Assembly: GCF_008728515.1 (NCBI RefSeq)
Contig: NC_044986.1
Span: 114,192,313-114,256,312 of the forward strand
Reading direction: 5' to 3'
From: Papio anubis
Lineage: Eukaryota > Chordata > Mammalia > Primates > Cercopithecidae
DNA: 64,000 bases
Shown: in pieces, positions 35,539 through 46,838 of the stretch
Layout: the number at the start of each line of letters is the position of its first letter
Position numbering within the stretch: position 1 is the first letter of the stretch
The notes under the pieces: generated by a model
Database searches by the model: none
Seen by the model: only the letters and a program-made list of their open reading frames with translations
Told to the model about the DNA's origin: nothing
Translations under genes and position numbers: made by a program

Positions 35539-35843
35539 TTTTTTTTTTTTTTTTTTTTTTTAAGATGGAGTCTCCCTCTGTCGCCCAGGCTGGAGTGCAG
35601 TGGTGCGATCTTGGCTCACTGCAACCTCTGCCTCCCGGGTTCAAGTGATTTTCCTGCCTCAGCCTCCGGAGCAGCTGGGATTGTAGGCACGCGTCACCAC
35701 GCCTGGCTAATTTTTGTATTTTTCGTAGAGACAGGGTTTTACCACGTTGGCCAGGCTGGTCTCCAAATCCTGACCTCAGGTGATCCACCCACCTTAGCCT
35801 CCCAAAGTGCTGGGATGACAGGCGTGAGCCACCACACCCGGCC
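35539..35843 (-). mobile_element. Alu
   Basis: Poly(T) of about 22, GTCGCCCAGGCTGGAGTGC, ACCACACCCGGCC end. Confidence 0.96.
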
Positions 35844-36224
35844 AATTATGGTTATTTCTAGCTAGACCCTGTTGTCATGTTTCAAGATGGCTCACTTAAA
35901 CCTGCACTTCTGGCAAGAAAGAGACACAAATCCATGAAGAATGAGATGCGTGTACAGTTTTGACTACAAAACCAAAGAATAATGGCTTCAAAAGATGACA
36001 GCTGGGCTCCTGGGCCACCTTACATGTCTTTAAACTGGTAATACAGATCTTGCTCTCTTCTCTCTCTCTCTCTCATAGAGAGATCTTGACTGAGACAGAC
36101 ACACCCCAAGTGTGTGGCATTTGAGACGCTCCGAGACCCTCATGAGCTTGGGTCCTCCATGGCTGCCTCGCCACTATATTGTGAGTTCCCGAAAGGGGGC
36201 AAACTGAGTCTTATCCCATCACCT

Positions 36225-36265
36225 CTCAGTTCTTATATGCAGTAGGCATTGATGAAATGTTGACT
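36225..36265 (+). mobile_element. L2 3' end trace
   Basis: TGCAGTAGGCATTGATGAAA then TGTTGACTGAATTG resembles the L2 terminus. Confidence 0.45.
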
Positions 36266-37524
36266 GAATTGGCCTTTTAGAAAAGCTCCTGAGTCATGTT
36301 TTAAAGCAGTTGTTTGACCAGGATCATTTGGATTCCAGCTGGCTGAGACGGCAGGATGAAAGGGCGGGATTATCGCAGACCGGGCGGCTTCTCCCTCCTG
36401 GCTCCTCTGGTTCAGTGTCCCCTCCTGAAGTCACAGAGCAAACAGCACACTGGATTTCTAGTGCACTCCTCAGACTTTGCTCCAGCCCGGCCATGTGGGA
36501 AGTCCCCCAGTGCTTGCCGCGCCTTCTTAGCCCATGAGCCATGTGCGGGGCCAAAGGTGTCAAGTGCTTTGGAGGAACAGGGTGGCTCAGAAGCTGCCGG
36601 CAGATGCCTGGTCACAGACCGCTGTGTGACTTCAGCACTTGTGGGTGTAGGGAGAGGGGGATTCAAGACAGTTCATCAAATGTTAAATCCTAAAAACTCG
36701 CTCATAAATTTGGATCATTGTTTTTGCCCAAGCCAGAGGTAAAAACAAGTAAGAGGCAGACTTGGGACCCCAGCCACCCTCACAAAGGCAGCCATGGTGT
36801 TGGAGCTCCGCTCCTTGGGAATGGTGCCAATGGAGAGCGCTCCGCCCTTTCCGAGCAGCCAAATCCTATTTTCTTCTAGAGGAAGCTTTGGGATGTGTGA
36901 AGGCAGACCCGACTTCAGGACCTCATTCAGAGCGAGAGCCTGGGAACACTGGTGTGAGGCAGCACCGTGTCCTCGCCGTGCACCCAGGGGGTTTTGTGAG
37001 ATGAGGTGAGCCCTGGAGACACTGGCCTTAGAGGGTGACGTTGGTAACCAAACACCCAGAGCCGCCTACAGGAGCCATGGAGAGGAGAGCTGCCACCTAT
37101 GGACGTCTCCAGCCCTTCTCGGGCCTTTTATTTTGTGCCTGCATCACCTCTCGAGGTAGGAATCTCCACAAGCACGCTCCCGACGTTGTTAGGAAGCACC
37201 GCCTTGCACACACATCAAAGCCACCCTCTTACGTTTCAAAGGAAAAGACATAATTCAAGGGACACATTCGTAGCCACATATTGTAGGATTTGGACAACTA
37301 ATTCTAGTTCTACCTATACCTTTCATTAAAAAAAATTCACAGGCAGGATTCTGTACCAAAAAAATGCACGCACACAACCAGCCTCTTGAGAAATAAAGAC
37401 TTCATGTTCACTGCCCTCTTACAGCAGCCTCAGTCATAATTGTGGCCATACGGATAGCCTCGACAATCCTATTTAAGTGGCTATTTTAACTTTAAAAAAT
37501 ATTCGAGATCATCTTCTAGAATTT

Positions 37525-37655
37525 ATTTGTTTTGTGTAGAAATAGGGGTCTTGCTATGTTGCCCAGGCTGGCCTTTAACTCCTGGGCTGAAGTGATCCTC
37601 CTGCCTCAGGCCTCCCAAGTAGCTACGACTACAGTTGTACATCACCAAACCTGGA
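37525..37655 (-). mobile_element. Alu-related monomer (FLAM/FRAM type)
   Basis: Single monomer: GGGGTCTTGCTATGTTGCCC, TCCTCCTGCCTCAGGCCTCC, ending near CACCAAACCTGGA. No second arm. Confidence 0.75.
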
Positions 37656-38221
37656 CGCGTTTTAAATTTTCAACTTGCACTGTCTCAGGAGAAAAGTTTC
37701 TAATGAGCAAAGATCTGTTATATACCAGGTGACACTCCAACTAGCACTGAAAACTTTAGGGTACTCTCAATTCAAATCAGGCGTTCATCTTTTATCTTCT
37801 TTTAAGAATAACGTTTGCTTAAAAAAAAAACAACCTATAAATGAGAACGAGGTTTTCTTTCTTTCTTAAGAAACCCACAGACTGACTAGGTTATGTTTTA
37901 CTTAAAGAGTCCTTTAAGAGGTGCATTTACATGTCGTACAACCTAGAGGCCTAAAAACGCTGTTGACTGACGAATCTTTCATTAAAGGAAACAGCTTAAT
38001 TAAGAAACTGCTATGGTTGATTTTTGTTTTAAAGAGAAAAGTCACATTAGAAAAAAACACCCGATGAGTTAGAATAAAACTTACAGCTCCTCTTAGAATT
38101 TACACTTCCAAAAAAGTGGAGTATGACATTTAAAGACACTGTAATGCTGTGATAGGGACTGGCTGCTAAGTGTGGCTCTGTGAAAAGTGTCATGTGACTG
38201 TTTAAAAAACTTTAGTAGGAA

Positions 38222-38338
38222 AAACACAAAAATTAGTCGGGGATGGTGGCACATGCCTGTAATCCCAGCTACTCGGGGGGCTGAGGCAGGAGAATCGCTT
38301 AAACCGGGGAGGCAGAGGTTGCAAAAAAAAAAAAAAAA
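38222..38338 (+). mobile_element. Alu fragment ending in poly(A)
   Basis: Starts in the linker (ACACAAAAATTAGTCGGGG) and passes from GGCAGAGGTTGC straight into a 16-A run, losing the last third of the right arm. Flanked by TTTAGTAGG repeats. Confidence 0.88.
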
Positions 38339-38347
38339 CCTTTTAGT

Positions 38348-38648
38348 AGGCTGGGCGTGGTGGCTCATGCCTATAATCCCAGCACTTGGGAAGGCTGAGG
38401 CAGGAGAATTGCTTGAGGTCAGGAATTCTAAACCAGCCTGTTCAACATAGCAAGACCTCATCTCTACAAAAAAATTTAAAAAATTAGCCAGGTGCGGCGC
38501 TGCCGCACCCGTTATCCCAGCTACTTGGGAGGCTGAGGCAGGAGGCTCACTTGAGCCTAGGAGGTCACGGCCACAGTGAGCTATGATCATGCCACTGCAC
38601 TCCCACCTGGGTAACAGAGCAAGACCTTGTCTTAAACAAAAACAAAAA
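38348..38648 (+). mobile_element. old Alu (AluJ-like)
   Basis: GGCTGGGCGTGGTGGCTCAT head, GAGCCTAGGAGGTCACGGCC box, AAACAAAAACAAAAA tail. Confidence 0.94.
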
Positions 38649-38959
38649 TCCACTTTAGTTGTCATTTAAAGTTAAATGCCATATTTTCTCATTTTGCTAG
38701 TTCTAAAGGAAAGCGCACAACTGTGAAATGACAAATAAACTTAGCTCAATAACTGTCCCTGGAGGAAAATGCCTGAAAACAGTTAACAGGCCTGAGGGGA
38801 AGGCAGGGAAACACGACCAGAACATTCCTCCAACATCCGGAGGAGAACAGGTCTAAGGCAGGATACAGCAGAATTGTGTGATCCCAAAGTTACGTGTAGA
38901 CGTAACTTCATTATGAGTGGGCTTTACAATGCTGTTTCCATTATTCTACCCTATGATAT

Positions 38960-39006
38960 ACAGGGACAGGCACGGCGGGGAACAGACAGAGCACGGCAGG
39001 GAACAG
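38960..39006. repeat. short tandem duplication
   Basis: Two imperfect copies of AGGCACGGCGGGGAACAGAC, about 22 bp apart. Confidence 0.6.
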
Positions 39007-39345
39007 AACATCACATATACCACAGGAGTGCTACTGGATGATTTAACGGATAGGAAAGAACTGGGTAGAACAGGAATCCTTTACTTTAAAATCAAACTCA
39101 TGCCCATAAAACTGGCAGAATTAAGAAATGTGTGCAATACAGAGGAGGAAGGAATGTTCCCTTTTAACACCTCACCTTTAGCGATCAAAGAACCTCTACA
39201 AAGAAGAAGAGGCGGGAGGAGGAGCATGGATCCAAACAGGATAGGGGCGGCAGGATGAAGGGGAATGGCGCCCCCCGTGTACACTAACAGGACACCAGGG
39301 AAGGAGAAGCCGGCACCAGCGCTGCTCGGGTGCTGGGCATTTCTT

Positions 39346-39627
39346 TGAGACGGAGTCTTGTTCTGTCACTCAAGCTGGAGTGCGGTAGTGCGATCTCAGC
39401 TCACTACAACCTCCACTTCCCGGTTCAAGTGATTCTCCTGCCTCAGCCTCCTGAGTAGCTAGGATTACAGGTGTGCACCACCACGCCCAGCTAATTTTTG
39501 TATTTTTAGTAGAGATGGGGTTTTGCCATGTTGGCCGGGCTGGTCTCCAACTCCTGACCTCAGGTGATCCGCCCGCCTTGGCCTCCCAAAGTGCTGGGAT
39601 TACAGGCGTGAGCCACCGTGCCTGGCC
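39346..39627 (-). mobile_element. Alu
   Basis: TTTGAGACGGAGTCTTGTTC start, CACCGTGCCTGGCC end. Confidence 0.95.
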
Positions 39628-40067
39628 AATCAAATAATATTTATCGCATATTACCATAATGGTTTTAAAAAAGAAAATATGTAAGTGGGGGTCTAGAAAA
39701 TTCCGTCATTACTAGTAACTACCCCATACCAAGTATATCTAGCTTCAGCATAACTGGGGCTAATTTTATGGCACAGTGTATCTGAGGGAAACTGGTGCTC
39801 CCACTGGAGGAGAGGACCCGAGAGGCGCCCCCAGTGGTTCCTAGTGAGGCCCAGGGGGTCGATTCTCTCCTGTGTTCCTCCCTCTAGGAGTGAGTGTCAT
39901 GGTCTCCCCTCTCCTGCAAGATGAACGTCCTCACCAGGGAAAGTACGAGATCCTCTCAACTTTACAAACTCTTTTTGTAAAGTTCCCAAAGCTATGCAAG
40001 GGTCTGGATTCTGAGAAGGATACAAAAACATCTTTACTTGCACAAAAGTGAAACATCTGCTTGAGCG

Positions 40068-40368
40068 GGCCGGGCGTGGTGGCTCACGCCTGTAATCCCA
40101 GCACTTTGAGAAGCCGAGGCGGGCGGATCACCTGAGGTCAGGAGTTCAAGATCAGCCTGGCCAACATGGTGAAACCCTGCCTCTACTAAAAATACAAAAA
40201 AAAAAAAAAAAAATTAGCTGGGTGTGGTGGCACATGCCTGTAATCCCAGCTACTCGGGAGGCTGAAGCAGGAGAATTGCCTGAACTTGGGAACCAGAGGT
40301 TGCAGTGAGCCAAGATCGCGCCACTGGACGACAGAGCGAGACTCTGTCTCAAACAAACAAACGAAAAA
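40068..40368 (+). mobile_element. Alu with long internal A run
   Basis: GGCCGGGCGTGGTGGCTCAC head, a 19-A linker (40196-40213), AAACAAACAAACG tail, about 300 bp upstream of the PROSER2 splice donor in plus coordinates. Confidence 0.95.
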
Positions 40369-40688
40369 AGAGTGAACTGTGTTTATCTTGTGAGCTGTTG
40401 AGCAGCGCTCCTGCCTGGGTTGGTTTCTGCCCAGGGCCTGGTCCTGCCTAGGTCTAAGCAGCCATGAGTTACTGGCCATAGCGAGGGATTTGCCCCATGA
40501 CTATGGGTAATGCTCTGTATTTGTGCAAAATTTAAGATGATTAAAAATAACCATTTCACAAAGAAGTATTCCCAAACATCAAGCTATTGACCCAAAAAGA
40601 TCTGGTAAGATATTACTTCAAGGGAGAGGGACTGAGGCAAAATCCACCAACCGAAGTGCAAGAAAGCATGAAAAAAAAACTCCCTCAC

Positions 40689-40826
40689 CAAAGTGAAGCT
40701 TCTGGAGCGAGAGCTGCTGCTTCGACTCTCCAGGCTGCCGCCTCTGCTGAAGGCTCGGAGCCTGCAGTTGGGGGACGTGTCCGAGTTCATGTCAGATGCG
40801 TCTGATTTCTGGTGGGTTACAGGCAT
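40689..40826 (-). CDS. PROSER2: PROSER2, first coding segment (46 codons, start codon)
   Basis: This segment encodes the N-terminus of PROSER2, a proline/serine-rich protein whose molecular function is, to my knowledge, not established. The start is the ATG at 40826-40824 (Met-Pro-Val-Thr-His). It is preferred because an in-frame TGA lies 78 nt upstream in the same exon and no other in-frame ATG lies between. The 46 residues are rich in Ser and Arg (RGGSLESRSSSSRSRSFTL ends the segment) and look like phosphorylation or 14-3-3-type sequence; that last point is inference. The exon ends at 40689 in phase 0, followed by a consensus donor GTGAGG. Joined to the other two segments it gives 435 codons, the length I recall for human PROSER2. 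Recognition rests on remembered similarity. The reading frame has no breaks. Confidence 0.93.
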
Positions 40827-40907
40827 CTCCACACAGTCATCAGGGCTGGCTCGATCACAGGAAGCAGGGCAGGAGCCAGCAGCCCATTCTGCGGCAACAG
40901 CTCACTC
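40827..40907 (-). other. PROSER2: PROSER2 5' UTR part of the first coding exon
   Basis: 81 nt lie between the acceptor (GGTGTCTCTAG, AG at 40909-40908) and the ATG. The segment is in frame with the CDS but starts with GAG TGA, so translation cannot enter from an upstream exon in this frame. The acceptor means that a further 5' non-coding exon lies to the right. The polypyrimidine tract is only moderate. Confidence 0.75.
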
Positions 40908-41127
40908 CTAGAGACACCAAACACGAATGACAGTGGTCAGTGAGCCTAGACTGTAAAACGCCTCCATCCCTCAAAAACATGGCTTAGATGCATCTCCACT
41001 CTCAGACTCGACCATTAGGGTAAAGGGGATTGGGAAACGCTAAGTCAACCGGTTTGAGGATGCTGACTGCCACTTCTCTTTTATATTGTTAACCATTCTG
41101 AAGACGTAAGAATAATTAAAAAAAAAT

Positions 41128-41251
41128 TTTTTCTCAGAGATAGTCTTGCTATGTTGTCCAGGCTGGCATTGAACTCCTGGGCTCCAATGATCCTCCTGCC
41201 TTGGCCTCCTGAGTAGCTGGGATTACAGGCACGAGTCACCGTGCCCAGCCG
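41128..41251 (-). mobile_element. Alu-related monomer (FLAM type)
   Basis: TAGTCTTGCTATGTTGTCCA to CACCGTGCCCAGCC in a single arm. Flanking GAATAAT repeats. Confidence 0.8.
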
Positions 41252-41669
41252 GAATAATCTGAAGGAAAGATGGGTATATTCAAGATGACTTTGCTGCTGG
41301 AAATATGACAGAATAATGTGGCATCTTCCTCTGCACTTCCAAGCTCTTTCGCACTCAGGCTCTCCCTGGCTTTTCTGTCTCAGACGCCATAAACTGTGGT
41401 TGCTTCTCCAGCTCCGTTACAGTTCACACTTGAGGGGAGGTGACAAGAGCTAACGTGTTACCACTGGGAGCCTGGCTGACATCTCCGACACTGAAGACTC
41501 TACAGAAACCTCATGCTATTGCAATGTTTTTAGAATAAGTAAAGTACCCCCGGTTAATACTGTGAGGAAGTTCCCATCTTTACTTCCAGGAGCAAAGACA
41601 CTGAAACTGTCCCCTGTAAGCCGCTTAATTTCATATAGTCCTCTGACCGCCCCCCAACCCCAGCTACCT

Positions 41670-41949
41670 TTTTTTTGAGATAAGGTCTTACTCTGCCAAC
41701 CAGGCTGGAGTGCAGTGGTAAAACCACAACACACTGCAGCCTTGATCTCATGGGCTCAAGCAGTCTTCCCACCTCAGCCTCCTGGGTAGCTGGGACTACA
41801 GGCATGCACTACCACACCCAGCTTATTTTTTGTAGAGACAGGGTTTCGTCATGTTGCCCAGGTTGGTCTTGAACTCCTGAGCTCAAGTGATCCACCTGCC
41901 CTGGCCTCCCAAAGTGCTGGGATTACAGGTGTGAGCCACCGTGCCTGGT
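41670..41949 (-). mobile_element. old Alu
   Basis: GAGATAAGGTCTTACTCTGC start. Target-site duplication GTCCTCTGACC on both sides. Confidence 0.95.
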
Positions 41950-42819
41950 CCTCTGACCCTTTTAGCAGGAAATCCAGCCCAGCCCCTGAATGGCGTAAGA
42001 CAGTTCAACAGAACCTTCTAGAAGACCAAAGAAGACTCATAGGAATAAGCCTCTTGCTGATTAATAGAAACATGACCATTTGTGGACAAAATGCAGTCTG
42101 CCTTGAACACCTTTAGGGGAACCCTGTCATTTAAGACTTCAAGCATTACCATGAAAACCTCCTCTGAGAAACCTTACAGACAACTCTGTAAAACAGATTA
42201 AAAAAGAAACACATTTCTGCTCAATCGGTACACATCAAATGGCGATTAAGAGCAAGGCTAGGAAACTAGAAGATGATATGCATATACATAAATTTGCCAC
42301 TACTCCAAATAGTAAAAAAAAAAAAAGACAAAATCATGGTCCTAGGAGAGCTGGTGGGCTGTGGAGCCAGGAGAGAAAGGCAGCTCCCTTCCTTCATCTT
42401 CTCCGTACTTTCCCAGAGGCCCTGGAATGACCTAGATGTTGTTACACACAAAGCCCTCCTTTCCCCATCCCACCACTGGGATGGGAGCAAATGGCCACAC
42501 TCGGGTGTACAGAGCAGCTCAAGTAACCAGGTCTTTCTGCCATTCCCCTGAAAGGGCTGGTTTTGCCAAACGCCAGAGCCACATTATGTTAATCAGCGCC
42601 CATCCCTAGACACAGGGGCTTGCAGCCTCATCACACAAATGAGCCATGGAGATGTCTCCGACTCCTCCCCTCCCTGCCACTCACAGGCGGCCAGCTGCCG
42701 AGCCCTGCAGACTCTTCCTTTACGTCAGTTGTACCCACTTCCCTTCTGGTCGCACATCCAAGTTCAGGACCATTTTAGCACATGCCTACGTTATTGCCAC
42801 AGCCATTGTCTTCATCTGT

Positions 42820-43120
42820 TTTGTGCTGCTGTACCAGAAACAAACTTATCTGGCTTGTGGTTTGGGAGGTTGGGAAATCCAAAATCCAGGGCCACATCTG
42901 CTGAAGGCCTTCCTGCTATGTCCTGCCGTACCCTAACATAACGGAAGGCATCACTGGCGAGAGAGCACAAGAAAGGGCCAAACTGGCTTTTATAGTGAAC
43001 CCACTCCTGCAATAACAACGTGAAAATGTTCATCACCTCTTCCCATCCCCGCCCCTCAACATGGCCACGCTGGGGATTAAGTTTCCAACACGTGAGCTTT
43101 GGGATACACGTTCCAACTAC
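42820..43120. mobile_element. old interspersed repeat, family uncertain
   Basis: TCTGTTTTGTGCTGCTGTAC, GGGAGGTTGGGAAATCCAAA, GGCCACATCTGCTGAAGGCC and GGGGATTAAGTTTCCAACAC appear in the order of a common mammalian repeat that I cannot name with certainty. The 96-codon plus frame at 42646-42936 lies partly over it. Confidence 0.55.
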
Positions 43121-43213
43121 AGCTGCCACCTGCTGTCCTCCTTGCCTTCTCCCTCTTCTCTACACTTCTGCCGGATTCTCCAGTTGGATTCATCTTGAAA
43201 CACCACTTAATTG

Positions 43214-43512
43214 TTTTTTTTTTTTTTTTGAGACGGAGTCTTGCTCTGTGCCCCAGGCTGGAGTGCAGTGGCTCGATCTCAGCTCACTGCAAGCTCCGCC
43301 CCGCCAGGTTCACGCCATTCTCCTGCCTCAGCCTCCCAAGTAGCTGAGACTACAGGCGCCCGCCACCTCGCCCGGCTAATTTTCTTGTATTTTTAGTAGA
43401 GACGGGGTTTCACCGTGTTAGCCAGGATGGTCTCGATCTCCTGACCTCGTGATCCGCCCGTCTCGGCCTCCCAAAGTGCTGGGATTACAGGCTTGAGCCA
43501 CCGCGCCCGGCC
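43214..43512 (-). mobile_element. AluY, Old World monkey type
   Basis: Reverse copy with CCACCTCGCCCGGCTAATTT and CAGGCTTGAGCCACCGCGCC. Target-site duplication ACACCACTTAATTGTT on both sides, so a young insertion. Confidence 0.97.
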
Positions 43513-43789
43513 TAAACACCACTTAATTGTTACCACTCTCCCAAAAGCAGTCAACTTTAACCCATTCCCAACAGGCTTGAGAACGAAAGTTTCAGCCTAT
43601 CAGTCATCACCTGCTTCCATCTGAACGCTATCTTCCTTTCTAGCCTAAGCATATTCTTTGATGCTTACTGTTTTCCTACCTCACCTTGGGAAGATTCCAG
43701 GTACTAGAGAAAGGCAGATGAATCAGGCTTCCTTTCCATAGACGAGCCCATTTGTGCACTGATGCTTCACCCAGGCAATGGATGAGAAG

Positions 43790-43892
43790 CTCTTTGGGAC
43801 TCAGACCCAGACCTACAGAATACATTTATGGGGGTAAAGGCTGGGAGTGTGTGTTTTTAAGGAGTTCTACAAGTGATTCTGCCACATAGCGC
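43790..43892 (+). mobile_element. MER5 fragment
   Basis: GGACTCAGACCCAGACCTAC, GTGTGTGTTTTTAAGGAG and AAGTGATTCTG follow MER5A order. Confidence 0.6.
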
Positions 43893-44052
43893 CAACTCTA
43901 AGGGAAGACAGATACGTAACAATGTTCGGTGCCATTACAGGGGGTCCAGGAGTGCCCAGGAAGGTGTACCCATGGCTCCAGGGAGGGTTCAGAGACTTCA
44001 CAGCAAAGGTGACGACTCAACCAAGCTCTAAGATTTAAGGAGACAGTTAAAC

Positions 44053-44661
44053 TTTTTTTTTTTTTTTTTGAGACAGAGTTGTGCTGTGTCGTCCAGGCTG
44101 AAGTGCAATGGTGCAATCTTGGCTTACTACAACCTCTGCCTCCTGGGTTCAAGTGATTCTCCTGCCTCAGCCTCCCGAGTAGCTGGGATTACAGGTGCCT
44201 GCCACCATGCCCGGCTAATTTTTGTTTTTTTTTTTTTTTTTTTGAGACGGAGTCTCGCTCTGTTGCCAGGCTGGAGTGCAGTGGCACGATCTTGGCTCAC
44301 TGCAACCTCCACCTCCCAGGTTCAAGCGATCCTCCTGCCTCAGCCTCCCAAGTAGCTGCTACAGGCGTGCGCCACCACTCTCAGCTAATTTTTTTTATTT
44401 TCAGTAGAGATGGGATTTCACCATGCTGGCCAGGATGGTCTTGATCTCTTGACCTTGTGATCCGCCTGCCTCGGCCTCCCTAAGTGCTGGGATTACAGGC
44501 GTGAGCCACTGTGCCCAGCCTAATTTTTGTATTTTTTAGCAGAGACGGGGTTTCACCATGTTGTTGGTCAGGCTGGTCTCAAACTCCTGACCTCAGGTGA
44601 TCCCCCCGCCTCGGCCTCCCAAAGTGCTGCGATTACAGGCGTGAGCCACTGCACCTGGTCC
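44053..44661 (-). mobile_element. Alu interrupted by another Alu (outer copy)
   Basis: Outer pieces at 44053-44225 and 44519-44661. The duplicated TAATTTTTG(T) at the junctions is the target site of the inner copy. Confidence 0.95.
44226..44518 (-). mobile_element. Alu nested in an Alu (inner copy)
   Basis: Complete reverse Alu from a T run to CACTGTGCCCAGCC, inserted in the A-rich linker of the outer copy. Confidence 0.95.
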
Positions 44662-45145
44662 ATTAAACACATTCTTGAAACAACACTTTGACATCACCCA
44701 CCCCTATGGGCATTCCTAACAGAGAAAAAAGAATCAACAAAGATGTGGAAATATATGCCTGTTTGAAAAATGGTGAGTGCTCAGGATAAAGCAGTGAACT
44801 CGGCTCAAGCTCAAGATACAACACAGGTTGCAAAACAGGTAGAGAGGTGCAAACTGGGGGGATGAGGTCAACTGGACCCCAGTAAATGCAGCTTTGATTT
44901 CTGAACTTTGCCTACAGGTGGGGGGCACCAAGGGAGTTTTACACCCCACAGAGGGACAGAATCCACTTACAGTTTAGAAAGGCGACTCTGGCCATGGTCT
45001 GAAGCGTGGGCAGAACCAGGAGAAGGCCCTGAAAGCAGTGAGGCTAACTGAACACCACACACTGTTTAAAAAAGAATGAGGTGGCCCCTCCATCTCCATG
45101 ACATTCTGTGAGTGGAAAGAAGCAAGGGAAAGAACAGAGTGGGGG

Positions 45146-45434
45146 GCTGGGCGCACCGGCACTTTGGGAGGCCGAGGCGGGCGGATCACTTGACGTCAGG
45201 AGTTTGAGACCAGCCTGGCCAACATGGTGAAACCCCGTCTCTACTAAAAACACAAAAAATTAGCTGGGTGTGGTGGCAGGCACCTGTAATCCTAGTTACT
45301 TGGGAGGCTGAGGCAGGAGAATCGCTTGAACGTGGGAGGCAGAAGTTGCAGTGAGCCGAGATCGCGCCATTGCACTCCAGCCTGGGTGACAGAGCAAGAC
45401 TCCGGCTCAAAATAACAACAGCAACAACAACAAC
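45146..45434 (+). mobile_element. Alu with 5' deletion
   Basis: GGCTGGGCGCACCGGCACTTT joins the head to CACTTTGGGAGG, losing about 25 bp (shown in part). CAACAACAA tail. Confidence 0.93.
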
Positions 45435-45634
45435 TCCAGCCACTGACTCCATCAACTAAGGTGACCTTGTGAAGGCGGGTTAGAAATCACAATACAGTGG
45501 GCTGTGCCGGGAACAGCAATCCTGGAAGCAGATGGTTAGTGGTTTCTGAATTTGGGTTGAAAAGAGAAACAGAAAAGAGAGACGAGGCAATAGCTGTAGA
45601 GGAAAATGAGGTTAAAGAAAAGCATTTTGGAGTC

Positions 45635-45644
45635 TATATATCTA

Positions 45645-45688
<44 letters not shown>

Positions 45689-45708
45689 CTATCTATCTAT
45701 CTATCTAT
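45635..45708. repeat. TCTA tetranucleotide microsatellite
   Basis: About 16-17 TCTA units with one interruption (ATCCTATC near 45687). A likely polymorphic marker. The 138-codon frame over it is not a gene. Confidence 0.97.
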
Positions 45709-45801
45709 ATGTTTGGTTTTCCTTTAAGAATAGGAGACACTTGAGCCTAGTCATGAGCTACAGGAAAAAGTTGGGGACAAGAGAAGGTAAAACCCTGGAA
45801 A

Positions 45802-46100
45802 GGCCGGGGGTGGTGGCTCACACCTGTAACCCCAACACTTTGGGAGGCCGATGTGGGAGGACTGCTTCAGGCCAGGAGTTCGAGACTAGCCTGGGCAACA
45901 CAGAGGTACCCCCCTCAACCCCAACTCCACCAAAAATAGCAAAATTAGCCAGGCGTGGTGCTGCGTGCCTGTATTTTCGTGAGGTGGGTGGATGGCTCGA
46001 GCCCAGGAATCTGAGGCTGTAGTGAGCTATGATTACACAACTGCACTCCGGCCTGCGTGACACAGCTGGCTATCTCTAAAACAAACAAACAAAACAAAAC
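45802..46100 (+). mobile_element. old Alu (AluJ-like)
   Basis: GGCCGGGGGTGGTGGCTCAC head, diverged middle, AAACAAACAAACAAAAC tail. Confidence 0.92.
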
Positions 46101-46126
46101 CAAATCCCAGAAACCTTCCTCTCTGG

Positions 46127-46169
46127 CAGTTAGACAGACTCCATGGCCTGGCCGGAGTCTATCTAACTG
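46127..46169. repeat. short inverted repeat (16-bp stem, 11-nt loop)
   Basis: CAGTTAGACAGACTCC at 46127-46142 pairs with GGAGTCTATCTAACTG at 46154-46169, one mismatch. Confidence 0.85.
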
Positions 46170-46564
46170 TTCAAAACTGTTCCAGTGCTGGATGAAATGT
46201 AAAACACCTGTGACTGCCCACGTCCAGGGACAGGCAGGAGGAAAGGCTGCCTGTAATAACCAGAGTAATGTGGAAGACAACCAAATAGAACTTTTTAGGA
46301 AGAAAAAATTGATAACAATTAAACTTGACAGGGTAAACAGAAGATCAAATATTCAAATATAGCTAGACAGAGAATGTAAGAAAGAAAAGTGATCTGAAGA
46401 AACCTATCATTGGTCCAGACTGTAGCACAGAGAGATGTGAAAACCAATGAGAGGTTAAGAGACCCAGCACAGGTTGAGAAGGGTTATGTCTACGTCTAAG
46501 GTTTGTGTTTAACTAGAGTTTCTCAGAGGGGAGGAGAGCAGATGGGGCGGAAGTAGTGTTCGAG

Positions 46565-46838
46565 GCCGGGTGGGGTGGCTCACGCCTGTAATGCCAGCAC
46601 TTTGGGAGGCCGAGGCAGGCGAATCACTTGAGGTCAGGATTTTGAGACCACCTGGCCAACATGGTAAAACCCCATCTCTACTAAAAATACAAAAATTAGC
46701 CAGGTGTAGGCACGCCTGTAATCCCAGCTACTTGGGAGGTTGAGGCAGGAGAGTCGCTTGAACCCGGGAGGTGGAGGATGCAGTGAGCTGAGATCGTGCC
46801 ACTGTGCTACAGCCTGGGCAACAGTGAGACTCCATCTC
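46565..46838 (+). mobile_element. Alu
   Basis: GGCCGGGTGGGGTGGCTCAC head. Its tail has become the GAAT repeat that follows. Flanking GTAGTGTTCGA / GTAATGTTCAAG. Confidence 0.94.

Larger units (their letters stand above)
25845..40688 (-). other. PROSER2: PROSER2 intron between first and second coding segments
   Basis: 14,844 bp, GTGAGG...CTCTAG, phase 0. Contents are listed separately: a HAL1-like element (26.2-28.8 kb), a 22-bp minisatellite (29.6 kb), an antisense L1 with nested MER2-like and MER5A pieces (30.0-31.06 kb), an L1 3' end (32.9 kb) and about 17 Alus. Stretches where I see no gene or known repeat include 28831-29124, 29309-29590, 31436-32093, 32382-32879, 33962-34496, 35071-35538, 35844-37524, 37656-38211, 38649-39345 and 39628-40067. 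A short CT tract sits at 36057-36077. Confidence 0.9.

Noticed and set aside
38917..39258. 113-codon plus-strand frame between Alus
   Set aside because: No known motif, a small internal duplication, no Kozak or splice evidence. Likely chance in intronic sequence.
42646..42936. 96-codon plus-strand frame with a hydrophobic segment (TAIVFICFVLLY)
   Set aside because: The second half lies over an old interspersed repeat; the hydrophobic run is a by-product of T-rich repeat text.
45606..46022. 138-codon frame across the TCTA repeat and an Alu
   Set aside because: It consists of microsatellite plus Alu translation.
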